This document shows positions 32,267-40,512 of a stretch of DNA of 64,000 bases, piece by piece. The position numbers were made by a program, and so were the translations under genes. Under the pieces are notes generated by a model. It was not told the origin of the DNA, searched no databases, and saw nothing but the letters and a program-made list of their open reading frames with translations. The stretch is from NCBI RefSeq assembly GCF_030646015.1, contig NZ_JAUSLT010000087.1:62001-126000 (forward strand). Reading direction: 5' to 3'. The stretch comes from Bradyrhizobium sp. Its GTDB lineage: Bacteria > Pseudomonadota > Alphaproteobacteria > Rhizobiales > Xanthobacteraceae. Every line of letters begins with the position of its first letter. Within the stretch, counting starts at the first letter, position 1.

Positions 32267-35200
32267 ATGATTTCGAAATTCTTCATCGAGCGGCCGGTTC
32301 TTTCCAACGTCATCGCGATCCTGATGATTTTGATCGGCGGCGTCTGCCTGTTTCGCCTTGCGGTGGCGCAGTATCCCGACGTGGTGCCGCCGACGGTGCA
32401 GGTGACGACGCGCTATCCCGGCGCCAGCGCCAAAACCGTGATCGATACCGTGGCGCTGCCGATCGAGCAGCAGGTCAACGGCGTCGAGGACATGCTCTAC
32501 ATGCAGTCCTATAGCGGCGCCGACGGCACCTATTCGCTGACGGTGACGTTCAAGATCGGCACCGATCTCAATTTCGCGCAGGTGCTGGTGCAGAACCGGG
32601 TATCGAGCGCGCTGTCGCAACTGCCGCAGGCGGTGCAGAACCAGGGCGTCACGGTAGCGAAGCGGTCGACGGCGATCCTGCTGTTCGTGACGCTGACCTC
32701 GCCGAATGCCACCTACGACAGCCTGTTCCTCTCCAACTATGCCACCATCAACATTCGAGACGAGCTGTCGCGGCTGCCAGGGGTCGGCAACGTCACGGTG
32801 TTCGGCGCCGGCCAGTATTCGATGCGGGTCTGGCTCGACCCCAACAAGCTGCAGGTGCGCGGGTTGATGCCGCAGGACGTCATCCAGGCGATCCAGCAGC
32901 AGAGCCAGCAGGTCACCGCCGGCCAGGTCGGCGCGCCGCCGGTGCCATCAGGTCAGGCATTCCAGTACACGCTGAATGTCAGCGGCCGTCTGGATGACGT
33001 CAGCGAATTCGAGAACGTGATCGTCAAGACCGGCACCAGCGGCGACGTCACCCGCGTGCGCGATGTCGGCTGGGTCGAACTGGGGGCGCAGACCTACAGC
33101 CAGGTGTTCTCGCTCAACAACAAGCCTTCGGTCGGCATCGGCGTGTTCCAGTCGCCCGGCGCCAACGCGCTCGAGGTCGAGAAGGCGGTCGAGGCGAAGA
33201 TGGCGGTGCTGGCCAAGGCATTTCCGCAGGACATCAAATACGACACGCCGTTCGACACCACCAAGTTCGTCTCGGAATCGATCAAGGAAGTTTACAAAAC
33301 GCTGATCGAGGCCGGGCTGCTGGTGCTGGTCGTGATCCTGATCTTCCTGCAGGACTGGCGCGCGATGCTGGTGCCGGCCACGACCGTGCCGGTGACCATC
33401 ATCGGCGCCTTCGCGGCGATGGCGGCGCTCGGCTTCACCATCAACATCTCGACCCTGTTTGCGATCGTGCTCGCGATCGGCATCGTGGTCGACGACGCCA
33501 TCGTCGTGGTCGAAGGCGCCGCCCACAATATCGAGAAGGGCATGTCCGGCCATGACGCCGCGATCGCGGCGATGGATGCGCTGTTCGCGCCGATCGTCGG
33601 CATCACGCTGGTATTGATCTCGGTGTTCCTGCCGGCGGCTTTTCTGCCGGGCCTGACCGGCAAGATGTACTCGCAGTTTGCGTTGGTGATCGCCGCCACC
33701 GCGCTGCTCAGCGCCGTCAACGCCGCCACGCTGAAGCCGACGCAATGCGCGCTGTGGCTGCGCCGGCCGGTGCCGCCGGAGCAACGCAACTGGTTCTATC
33801 GCGGCTTCAATGCGGTCTACGACCGCGTCGAGCGCGGTTATGCCCGACTGATCGGCCGACTGGTCGCGCATAGCGGCGTGTCGGTGATGGCTGCGCTGAT
33901 CCTGATCGGCATCGCCGGCTGGGGCCTGTCGCGGGTGCCGACCGGCTTCATTCCGATCGAGGATCAGGGCTATCTGCTGGTCGCGGTGCAGCTGCCCGAT
34001 GGCGCAGCACTCGACCGCACCCAGAATGTGATGAAGCAGGTCAGCGATCTCGCCAGCACGACGCCCGGCGTAGACCAGGTGATCACCATCGCCGGGATCT
34101 CGGCGCTCGACAATTCGTCGAGCCTCGCCAATGCCGGCGTCGCCTATCTGATCCTGAAGGAGTGGAGCGCGCGCGGTCCGGGACAGGACCTGCGGTCGCT
34201 GTTCGTCGGATTGAACGAGAAGATGTCGGCGATCCCTGAAGCCCGGATCCTGGTGGTGCCGCCGCCACCGATCCAGGGCATCGGCAACGCTGCCGGCTTC
34301 GCCATGCAGGTCCAGCTGCGCGACGGCAATGCCGATTTCGGCAAGCTGCAGGCGGTCGCCGGCGCCATCGTTGCGAATGGCCAGTCGCAAAGCGCGCTGC
34401 AGCGTGTCAGTTCCTCGTTCCGTTCGATGGTGCCGCAGCTCGATGTCGAGGTCGACCGGGTCAAGACCCAGACCCTGCATGTCACTACCGACCAGATATT
34501 CTCGACGCTGTCGTCCTACATGGGGTCGAGCTTCGTCAACCAGTTCAACAAGTTCGGCCGCACCTTCCAGGTCTACGCGCAGGCGGATGCGCAGTTTCGC
34601 CTCAACCCGCGCGACATCGAAAAACTGATGGTGCGCAACTCGCAGGGCGAGATGATCCCGCTCGGCACCGTGGCCAGGATCACGCCGGCGGTCGGCCCGT
34701 CGCTGATCAGTCTGTACAACCTCTATCCGTCCGCGACGGTGATCGGCCTGCCGGCCACCGGCTATAGCTCCGGGCAGTCGATGGCGCTGATGGAGGAGAT
34801 CGCCGCCAAGACCCTGCCGCCCGGCGCCGGTTTCGAGTGGACCGCGATGTCGTACCAGGAGAAGGTGGTCGGCGGCCAGATCTACTGGGCGTTCGGTCTG
34901 GCCTTGCTGCTGGTGTATCTGGTGCTGGCCGGACAGTATGAAAGCTGGTACGCGCCGATTTCGGTGATCCTGGCGGTGCCGCTCTCATTGCTCGGTCCGA
35001 TGGCGGTGCTGACGGGATTGCGGATCGAGAACAACCTCTACACCCAGATCGGCATCATCCTGTTGATCGCGCTGTCGGCCAAGAACGCCATCCTGATCGT
35101 CGAGGTGGCGCTGGAGCTGCATGTGCGCGACCGCAAACCGTTGATGGAATCCGCGATCGAGGCGGCGCGGGCACGATTCCGTCCGATCCTGATGACGTCG

Positions 35201-35428
35201 TTCGCCTTCATCCTCGGCGTCGTGCCGCTGGTGCTGGCGACCGGCGCCGGCGCCAGTGCCCGCAAGTCGATCGGCATCACGGTATTTTCCGGCATGATCG
35301 CCTCGACCTGCCTCGCCGTGCTGTTCGTGCCGACGTTCTTCGTCGTGGTGCAACGCTTCGAGAACTGGCTGGCGGGCCGGAAGAGCGAAGCGCCGGCGCC
35401 GGTGGTGTCACCAAGCGTTACGCATTAG
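32267..35428 (+). CDS. RND multidrug efflux pump (AcrB/HAE1 family)
   Basis: The 1053-residue protein has the full HAE1 layout: an N-terminal TM (FFIERPVLSNVIAILMILIGG), a first porter domain and TM helices with the proton-relay pair in AIGIVVDDAIVVVE. The family motif GFIPIEDQGYLLVAVQLPDG and a second porter domain follow, then a second set of TM helices (YLVLAGQYESWYAPISVILAVP, LIALSAKNAILIVEVA). It exports hydrophobic drugs or aromatics with its adaptor, which is directly upstream. Regulation is not visible, and no tetR-like gene adjoins. Confidence 0.95.
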   Translation: MISKFFIERPVLSNVIAILMILIGGVCLFRLAVAQYPDVVPPTVQVTTRYPGASAKTVIDTVALPIEQQVNGVEDMLYMQSYSGADGTYSLTVTFKIGTDLNFAQVLVQNRVSSALSQLPQAVQNQGVTVAKRSTAILLFVTLTSPNATYDSLFLSNYATINIRDELSRLPGVGNVTVFGAGQYSMRVWLDPNKLQVRGLMPQDVIQAIQQQSQQVTAGQVGAPPVPSGQAFQYTLNVSGRLDDVSEFENVIVKTGTSGDVTRVRDVGWVELGAQTYSQVFSLNNKPSVGIGVFQSPGANALEVEKAVEAKMAVLAKAFPQDIKYDTPFDTTKFVSESIKEVYKTLIEAGLLVLVVILIFLQDWRAMLVPATTVPVTIIGAFAAMAALGFTINISTLFAIVLAIGIVVDDAIVVVEGAAHNIEKGMSGHDAAIAAMDALFAPIVGITLVLISVFLPAAFLPGLTGKMYSQFALVIAATALLSAVNAATLKPTQCALWLRRPVPPEQRNWFYRGFNAVYDRVERGYARLIGRLVAHSGVSVMAALILIGIAGWGLSRVPTGFIPIEDQGYLLVAVQLPDGAALDRTQNVMKQVSDLASTTPGVDQVITIAGISALDNSSSLANAGVAYLILKEWSARGPGQDLRSLFVGLNEKMSAIPEARILVVPPPPIQGIGNAAGFAMQVQLRDGNADFGKLQAVAGAIVANGQSQSALQRVSSSFRSMVPQLDVEVDRVKTQTLHVTTDQIFSTLSSYMGSSFVNQFNKFGRTFQVYAQADAQFRLNPRDIEKLMVRNSQGEMIPLGTVARITPAVGPSLISLYNLYPSATVIGLPATGYSSGQSMALMEEIAAKTLPPGAGFEWTAMSYQEKVVGGQIYWAFGLALLLVYLVLAGQYESWYAPISVILAVPLSLLGPMAVLTGLRIENNLYTQIGIILLIALSAKNAILIVEVALELHVRDRKPLMESAIEAARARFRPILMTSFAFILGVVPLVLATGAGASARKSIGITVFSGMIASTCLAVLFVPTFFVVVQRFENWLAGRKSEAPAPVVSPSVTH

Positions 35429-35446
35429 GGCGTCGAACAATCTCCG

Positions 35447-35591
35447 CCGTCGTCCCGGACAAGCGAGCAAAGCGAGCGCCGATCCGGGACCCATACGCCG
35501 TGCCGTCGCGTTAGGGCACCGCGTCAGGTACCTTTTTCCACGATCACCTCCGCGGAGTATGGGTCCCGGCTCGGAGGCCGGGACGACGGGT
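35447..35591. repeat. Palindromic repeat CGTCGTCCCGG...CCGGGACGACGG
   Basis: The outer arms CCGTCGTCCCGGAC and GGCCGGGACGACGG pair, as do the inner arms GGGACCCATAC and GTATGGGTCCC. The element lies between the convergent RND and reductase genes. Confidence 0.75.
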
Positions 35592-35605
35592 TGATGGAGC
35601 GCGCC

Positions 35606-36607
35606 CTACACCTTCACCATCCGCTTGCCGCGGTTTTCGCCGGCCAACAGTCCGATCAGCGCCTTCGGCGTGTTCTCCAGGCCGTTGATGACGTCCTCCT
35701 GGACTTTCAGCTTGCCGGAAGCGACCCAGGATTGCAGGTCCTTCAGCGCCTGATCGCGCTGGTCCATATAATCCATCACGATGAAGCCCTGCATGATGAG
35801 GCGTTTCACCACGATCAGGCCGGGCACGCCGCGCGGCCCGGTGGCCGAGGGAACGCCGTCATATTGCGAGATCGCGCCGCAGCAGGCGATGCGGCCGCGA
35901 TTGTTCATCAGCGCGAGGCAGGCTTCCAGTATGTCGCCGCCGACATTGTCGAAATAGACGTCGATGCCCTTCGGTGCCGCGGCGCGCAACGCCTTGAACA
36001 CCGCGCCGTCCTTGTAGTCGACCGCGGCGTCGAAGCCGAGTTCCTTGACCAGCCAGTCGCACTTGTCCTTGCCGCCGGCGATGCCGACGACGTGGCATCC
36101 CTTGATTTTCGCGATCTGGCCGACGATCGAGCCGACCGAGCCGGCCGCAGCGGAAACCACCACGGTCTCGCCGGCCTTCGGCTTGCCGACGTCGAGCAGC
36201 CCGAAATAGGCGGTGAGGCCAGCGATGCCATAGACGCTAAGCAGATGCGTCATCGGCTCCAGCTTCGGCATCTTGCTCAAATGTTTTGCCGGCACCGCCG
36301 TAAAATCCTGCCAGCCGGTATCGCCGAACACGATATCGCCGGCGGCGAATCCCGGCGCCTTCGACGACACCACTTCGGCGATGCCGCCGCCGGCCATCAC
36401 GGTATTGGCCTCGACCGCCGCGCGGTAGGTCGCGCCGTGCATCCACGCCCGGTTGGCGGCATCGAGCGAGATGTAGCGCACCTTGAGCAGCACCTCGCCG
36501 TCCTTTGGTTCGGGGATGGCGGCCTGTGTCAGTTTGAAATGCTCGGGCCCGAGCTTTCCGGTGGGCTTTTCAACCAGAAGGATCTGGCGATTGACTGTCT
36601 CGCTCAT
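35606..36607 (-). CDS. NADP-dependent zinc-free MDR oxidoreductase (leukotriene B4 12-hydroxydehydrogenase/CurA type)
   Basis: The 333-residue medium-chain reductase lacks the zinc ligands of alcohol dehydrogenases. It has the CurA/LTB4DH pattern: VRYISLDAANRAWM, GGGIAEVV, VVVSAAAGSVGSIVGQIAKIKGCHVVGIAGG and YFDNVGGDILEACLALMN. The C-terminal GFIVMDYMD is also typical. Such enzymes reduce alpha,beta double bonds of enones. The substrate is unknown. AGGGAGAG precedes the ATG at 36607. It is 68 bases downstream of the FolC-like gene on the same strand. Confidence 0.85.
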   Translation of the reverse strand: MSETVNRQILLVEKPTGKLGPEHFKLTQAAIPEPKDGEVLLKVRYISLDAANRAWMHGATYRAAVEANTVMAGGGIAEVVSSKAPGFAAGDIVFGDTGWQDFTAVPAKHLSKMPKLEPMTHLLSVYGIAGLTAYFGLLDVGKPKAGETVVVSAAAGSVGSIVGQIAKIKGCHVVGIAGGKDKCDWLVKELGFDAAVDYKDGAVFKALRAAAPKGIDVYFDNVGGDILEACLALMNNRGRIACCGAISQYDGVPSATGPRGVPGLIVVKRLIMQGFIVMDYMDQRDQALKDLQSWVASGKLKVQEDVINGLENTPKALIGLLAGENRGKRMVKV

Positions 36608-36675
36608 GGCGCACTCTCCCTGACATGCGGTTTCCCACATTATGCGTTGGGTTCGACGCCAGAGCAAATTCACCG

Positions 36676-37992
36676 TCAGAAGAACTTCAAATCCTCCGCG
36701 CGGCCGCCTCGCGCAACGGTGGCATATTCGATCGCCAAAAACAGTCCGCCGGCCACGTATATCTTTCGCTTCCGCTCGGCAGCGAGCTGCTGGCTCATTG
36801 CCACGGCTTCAGCGACCGTCGCCGCCATGCGAACATCGGCTTGCGGATTGACCTTGCGCACTGCGCTCGCGATGACGGCTGCGTCGGCGCCCTTGTGGTG
36901 CGCACGGGTGCAGATGATGGTGCCGAAGGATGGAGCCAGCGCGCCGACGATCTCGTCGGCCTTCTTGTCGCTGGAAATGCCGATCACGAGGATCCAGTCC
37001 TCCGCGCCATGGATTGCCTTGAGACCGGCCAGCGACTGTCTGACGCCGTCGGGGGTATGGCCGACATCGACGACGGTGAGTGGGTCAGGCTTGATGGTTT
37101 CAAGCCGGCCGGGCCAGCGCGTCTCGCGCAGGCCAGATCGCACGGCGGCCTCACACCCCGCGGTATCGGCCCCGGGCCGCACTCGCCGCAGCCACAGCAG
37201 GAATACGGCAACCGCGATCGCGGCATTGTTGAACTGGAATGCGCCGAGCAGGTTCATTTCCAGCGCCCGAAAATCGTAGGCCCCGAACCGGAAATCGAAT
37301 TGCTGCCGTGATGCGGTAGCGGTTTCGCCGCCGATTGCGATGTCGTCGCGGACAAAGTGCGAGGTCACCTCGCGATGGCGGTTATATTCGATCAGATGCG
37401 ACCGCAAGGTCCGGCAATTCTCGCCATAGACGATGGTGCCGCCGGCAGCGCAGGCGTCGCTCTTGTCGGAGGCTATCAACTCGAGCGAATGGCCGAGCAG
37501 TGCGACATGCTCGTAATCGACCGAGGTGACGCAGGTTGTGAGCGCGCCGACCAGGCGCGTCACATCGTAGCGTCCCCCGATGCCGGCCTCGAACACCGCG
37601 AAATCGCATGCGGTCTCCTGAAAATGCAGGCAGGCCAGCGCGAACAGGGCTTCGAAGCCGCCGAATTGTTCGTCGCGCCGCGCCGCGATCCTGGCGATCG
37701 CGGCTTCGGTCCGCGACGCCAATCGCGTCAGATCGGCATCGCCGATCTCGACGCCATCGACCTGAATCCGTTCGTTGAAACGGTAGAGATGCGGCGAGGT
37801 GAACAATCCCGTGCGCAGGCCATAGGCGCCGCCGATGCTGGCGCAAAATGCCGCGGTGGAGCCCTTGCCGTTCGAGCCGGTGACGACCACTGAGATGCGC
37901 GTCAGCCGTGCGCGATCGATGGCGAGCTCGTCCAGCAGCTCGGCCATCCGGCCCAGGCAAATGCCGTTGCCGAATTTCGGAAGGTCAAACAC
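36676..37992 (-). CDS. FolC/Mur-ligase-family ATP-dependent amide ligase paired with an ATP-grasp ligase
   Basis: The 438-residue product is a Mur-ligase-superfamily protein closest in pattern to FolC. It has VVTGSNGKGSTAAF (P-loop, about residues 37-48), TSPHLYRFNERIQ, FAVFEAGIGGRYDVTRLV, CVTSVDYEHVALLG and a C-terminal domain with VVDVGHTPDGVRQSLAGL. At the spot where FolC has KAGI-K-G it reads SDKSDACAAGG, so the usual lysine region is altered. It starts with GTG at 37992 in TAGTG, overlapping the ATP-grasp stop by one base. Such tight coupling and the order ATP-grasp then Mur ligase recall cyanophycin synthetase cut in two. Confidence 0.75.
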   Translation of the reverse strand: MFDLPKFGNGICLGRMAELLDELAIDRARLTRISVVVTGSNGKGSTAAFCASIGGAYGLRTGLFTSPHLYRFNERIQVDGVEIGDADLTRLASRTEAAIARIAARRDEQFGGFEALFALACLHFQETACDFAVFEAGIGGRYDVTRLVGALTTCVTSVDYEHVALLGHSLELIASDKSDACAAGGTIVYGENCRTLRSHLIEYNRHREVTSHFVRDDIAIGGETATASRQQFDFRFGAYDFRALEMNLLGAFQFNNAAIAVAVFLLWLRRVRPGADTAGCEAAVRSGLRETRWPGRLETIKPDPLTVVDVGHTPDGVRQSLAGLKAIHGAEDWILVIGISSDKKADEIVGALAPSFGTIICTRAHHKGADAAVIASAVRKVNPQADVRMAATVAEAVAMSQQLAAERKRKIYVAGGLFLAIEYATVARGGRAEDLKFF

Positions 37993-39014
37993 TACAGCAG
38001 TCCCATCGCGGAAAAGGTGTGATGCCAGATTCTCAGGATCAGGTCGCCGCGACCGGATTGCTCGAGTAGACGGATCGACGGGTTGGAATTGACCTCGATC
38101 ACCTGCATCGCCCCAGGCTTGCCACCGATACCGGTAAACAGGTCGATGGCGGCGACGCGCAGCCCGAGCGCCCGCGCTGCCTGCCTCGCCAGCGTCAACG
38201 CGGCCTCGGAAGGTGGCGCTTCGAGCAACATCGTTCCCCCGGCGCTCAGGTTCATCCGCCCGGGAATCTCCCAGCGTTCGTCCGCGGGCAGCACGGCGTC
38301 GAACGCGGCGTCGGTTTCGATGCAAACCGGCGACAGGCCGCGCGATTGCAGGCCGTCATTATGCGCGCTCAGGAGGTCGCGAATGCGGCTGGCGCCATCG
38401 CCGACAATCGAGGGCGGTTGCTTGCGCGCGGTAAAGAGAACCTCGTCGTCGAGCAGGAAAACCCGATACTCGTTGCCTGCAACGATCGGCTGCATCAGGA
38501 TCGCGTCGTAATATTGCGCGACCTCACCGAGATATTTTATCAGCGCGTTCCCGTCATGCAGGGCCTGCGCGAAGTCGCCGCGCGATCCCGTCAGCGGTTT
38601 GACGAAGGCCGAGCCGCCGAGTTTCGCAAAATTCGCCAGCGCATCCTCGCGCTCATGCCCAGCCGGGCGATGGGCGCGGTGCCGGTCGTGCAGAAAGAAG
38701 TATTCGCCGCCGAGTGCGGCGACGCCGGCCTGCGCCAGAATCCGGCCCGCGAAATACTTGTCGGACGCCAGCGTCGAGGCGGTGGCGCTGTTCTGCGGAT
38801 ACCATGAACATCGTCCGGCGCCGAAATGGAGGCTTCGGTTCGCCGAACCGACGCTGAAGACCAGCCCCGTCCCGGCGTCGATGTCCGTAAAATCAAGGCC
38901 GAATTCGGCGCAGGCGTAGGCCGCATAGACCGATTGGTCCGGGTAATGGCTCGGCTTGCCCGATCGGAATTCCCTTAGGTTTCGCATGCAGTATCCGGCG
39001 AGCTGGCATTCCAT
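37992..39014 (-). CDS. ATP-grasp ligase resembling the first catalytic domain of cyanophycin synthetase
   Basis: The 340-residue product carries ATP-grasp features: ASDKYFAGRILAQAGVA (about 82-98), AFVKPLTGSRGDFAQAL, EYRVFLLDDEVLFTARKQPP, VGDGASRIRDLLSAHN and the metal-binding end VIEVNSNPSIRLLE. The VGDGxxxIRDLL piece is typical of the CphA/GshAB ATP-grasp group. ATP-grasp enzymes join an amino group to an acyl-phosphate. ATG 39014 is taken as start, with alternatives at 38987 (ATG) and 39059 (TTG). The stop overlaps the next gene's GTG. Product and substrates are unknown. Confidence 0.72.
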   Translation of the reverse strand: MECQLAGYCMRNLREFRSGKPSHYPDQSVYAAYACAEFGLDFTDIDAGTGLVFSVGSANRSLHFGAGRCSWYPQNSATASTLASDKYFAGRILAQAGVAALGGEYFFLHDRHRAHRPAGHEREDALANFAKLGGSAFVKPLTGSRGDFAQALHDGNALIKYLGEVAQYYDAILMQPIVAGNEYRVFLLDDEVLFTARKQPPSIVGDGASRIRDLLSAHNDGLQSRGLSPVCIETDAAFDAVLPADERWEIPGRMNLSAGGTMLLEAPPSEAALTLARQAARALGLRVAAIDLFTGIGGKPGAMQVIEVNSNPSIRLLEQSGRGDLILRIWHHTFSAMGLL

Positions 39015-39317
39015 TTTGGTGTTTTTATCTTTAACGATGTTTCCGGCCGCGCGGGGCAATTTACTGCCGGATCGACACCTATTTCAGCAAGTTAATTGCG
39101 CCTGCGTCGTTTGCACGATGCCAATTTCCTGAACCTGTTTTGCAGATGGATCGACTGTCATTGTGAGCGCGCAATTGCGCTTGAAGGCTGGTTGACTATC
39201 TCTCGTATTGGCGTAGGTGAAACGCCAGATCACCCATCATTGCAGGGGTTTTTAGCCTCTTTCGGGGCCAAACAACTCGTTCGTTCCAAAGCAAGCCGTC
39301 AGGAAAAACGAAATCAC
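39015..39317. other. Intergenic, promoter region between divergent genes
   Basis: This stretch is less GC-rich than its surroundings. A perfect 12-bp palindrome GCGCAATTGCGC lies at 39169-39180. No gene is convincing. It presumably holds the promoters of the ATP-grasp gene (-) and fpr (+). Confidence 0.45.
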
Positions 39318-40091
39318 ATGAGCGCATTCCATCGAGAGAAAGTTCTTTCTGTCCGGCACTGGACCGATACGCTTTTCAGCTTCACCGCCACCCGCAATTC
39401 CGGCTTTCGATTCCAGAACGGCCAGTTCGCCATGATCGGGCTGGAGGTCGATGGCCGCCCGTTGCTGCGCGCCTACTCGATGGCGAGCGCCAATCACGAG
39501 GAAGCGCTGGAATTCTTCTCGATCAAGGTCGCCGACGGCCCGCTGACCTCGAAGCTGCAGAAGATCAGGGAAGGCGATACCATCCTGGTCGGGCGCAAGG
39601 CGACCGGCACGCTGATTTCAGACAATCTGATTCCGGGCAAGCGCCTGCTGCTGCTGTCGACCGGAACGGGGCTGGCGCCGTTCGCGAGCCTGATCAAGGA
39701 CCCCGACGTCTACGAGCGGTTCGAGAGCATCGTGCTGGTGCACGGCTGCCGGCAGGTCTCCGAGCTCGCCTATGGCGAGGAGCTGGTCGCGAGATTGCGC
39801 GATGACGAATTGTTCGGGCCGCTGCTGACGGAAAAACTCTCGTATTATCCGACGGTGACCCGGGAGCCGTTCCGCAACCGTGGCCGCATCACCGACCTCA
39901 TCACCTCGGAGCAACTGTTCAACGACATCCACCAGCCGCCGCTCGACATCGCGACCGACCGCATCATGATGTGCGGCAGCCCCGGCATGCTGGAAGAGCT
40001 GAAGGTGATGTTCGAGACCCGCGGCTTTCTCGAAGGCAGCCACAGCGAGCCCGGCCATTTCGTCATCGAGAAGGCGTTCGTCGAGCGCTAG
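39318..40091 (+). CDS. fpr: Ferredoxin-NADP reductase (FPR, bacterial type)
   Basis: The 257-residue product has the bacterial class I FPR pattern: LLRAYSMASANHEEALEFFSIKV (FAD and isoalloxazine contact), GPLTSKLQKIREGDTILVG, LLLLSTGTGLAPFASLIKDP (NADP site) and a C-terminal GHFVIEKAFVER. It moves electrons between NADPH and ferredoxin or flavodoxin. The length is the usual one for Rhodobacter/Azotobacter FPR. A weak AGGAAAAACG lies before ATG 39318, and a longer open frame upstream is not needed by the family length. Confidence 0.92.
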   Translation: MSAFHREKVLSVRHWTDTLFSFTATRNSGFRFQNGQFAMIGLEVDGRPLLRAYSMASANHEEALEFFSIKVADGPLTSKLQKIREGDTILVGRKATGTLISDNLIPGKRLLLLSTGTGLAPFASLIKDPDVYERFESIVLVHGCRQVSELAYGEELVARLRDDELFGPLLTEKLSYYPTVTREPFRNRGRITDLITSEQLFNDIHQPPLDIATDRIMMCGSPGMLEELKVMFETRGFLEGSHSEPGHFVIEKAFVER

Positions 40092-40103
40092 TTAGCTCTC
40101 GTT

Positions 40104-40159
40104 GTCCCGGACGCGGTGCAGCGCCACTCTTCGGCGCTGCATCGCAGAGCCGGGACCCA
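40104..40159. repeat. Palindromic repeat TCCCGG...CCGGGA with GCAGCG loop arms
   Basis: TCCCGGACGCGGTGCAGCG and CGCTGCATCGCAGAGCCGGGA form an imperfect long stem. It follows the fpr stop after 12 bases and may end its transcript. Confidence 0.6.
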
Positions 40160-40512
40160 CAGCCACCGCTGTCAATCTTGCGACAGCTTTGGCGATGGCC
40201 TGGCGCAACAAACTACCATCGGTGGCTACGGGTACAGCCCGTCATTGGCGAGCTATCGGGCGCGTTCGCGTGACCCGTTGGCTTCTCTCCAGGACGCTCC
40301 TGTCACATTGCACTGCAACAACATTTCAAGCGCCGCCGCCTGCGCGGCCTGACGCATTGATTCTCCGCCCGCTATTTCGGTAGCCTGCCGTGAAACGGTC
40401 CACCGTCATATCCGTAACCTGTAACGCCTGCTATCGTGTACAGCATTGTTCTGAAGTTCGATAAGGCTCAAGGCCGACAATAATAATTTGGCGCATGCGC
40501 CGGAGGGGTCCC
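40160..40512. other. Intergenic, no gene seen
   Basis: No open frame here has a ribosome site or recognisable motif. The stretch ends with GGAGGGG, the ribosome site of the next gene. A promoter is likely within it but no hexamers stand out. Confidence 0.4.

Noticed and set aside
31160..34480. Long minus-strand open frames (486 and 510 codons) across the RND adaptor and pump genes
   Set aside because: They are codon-bias shadows in GC-rich DNA. The plus-strand products have full family motifs.
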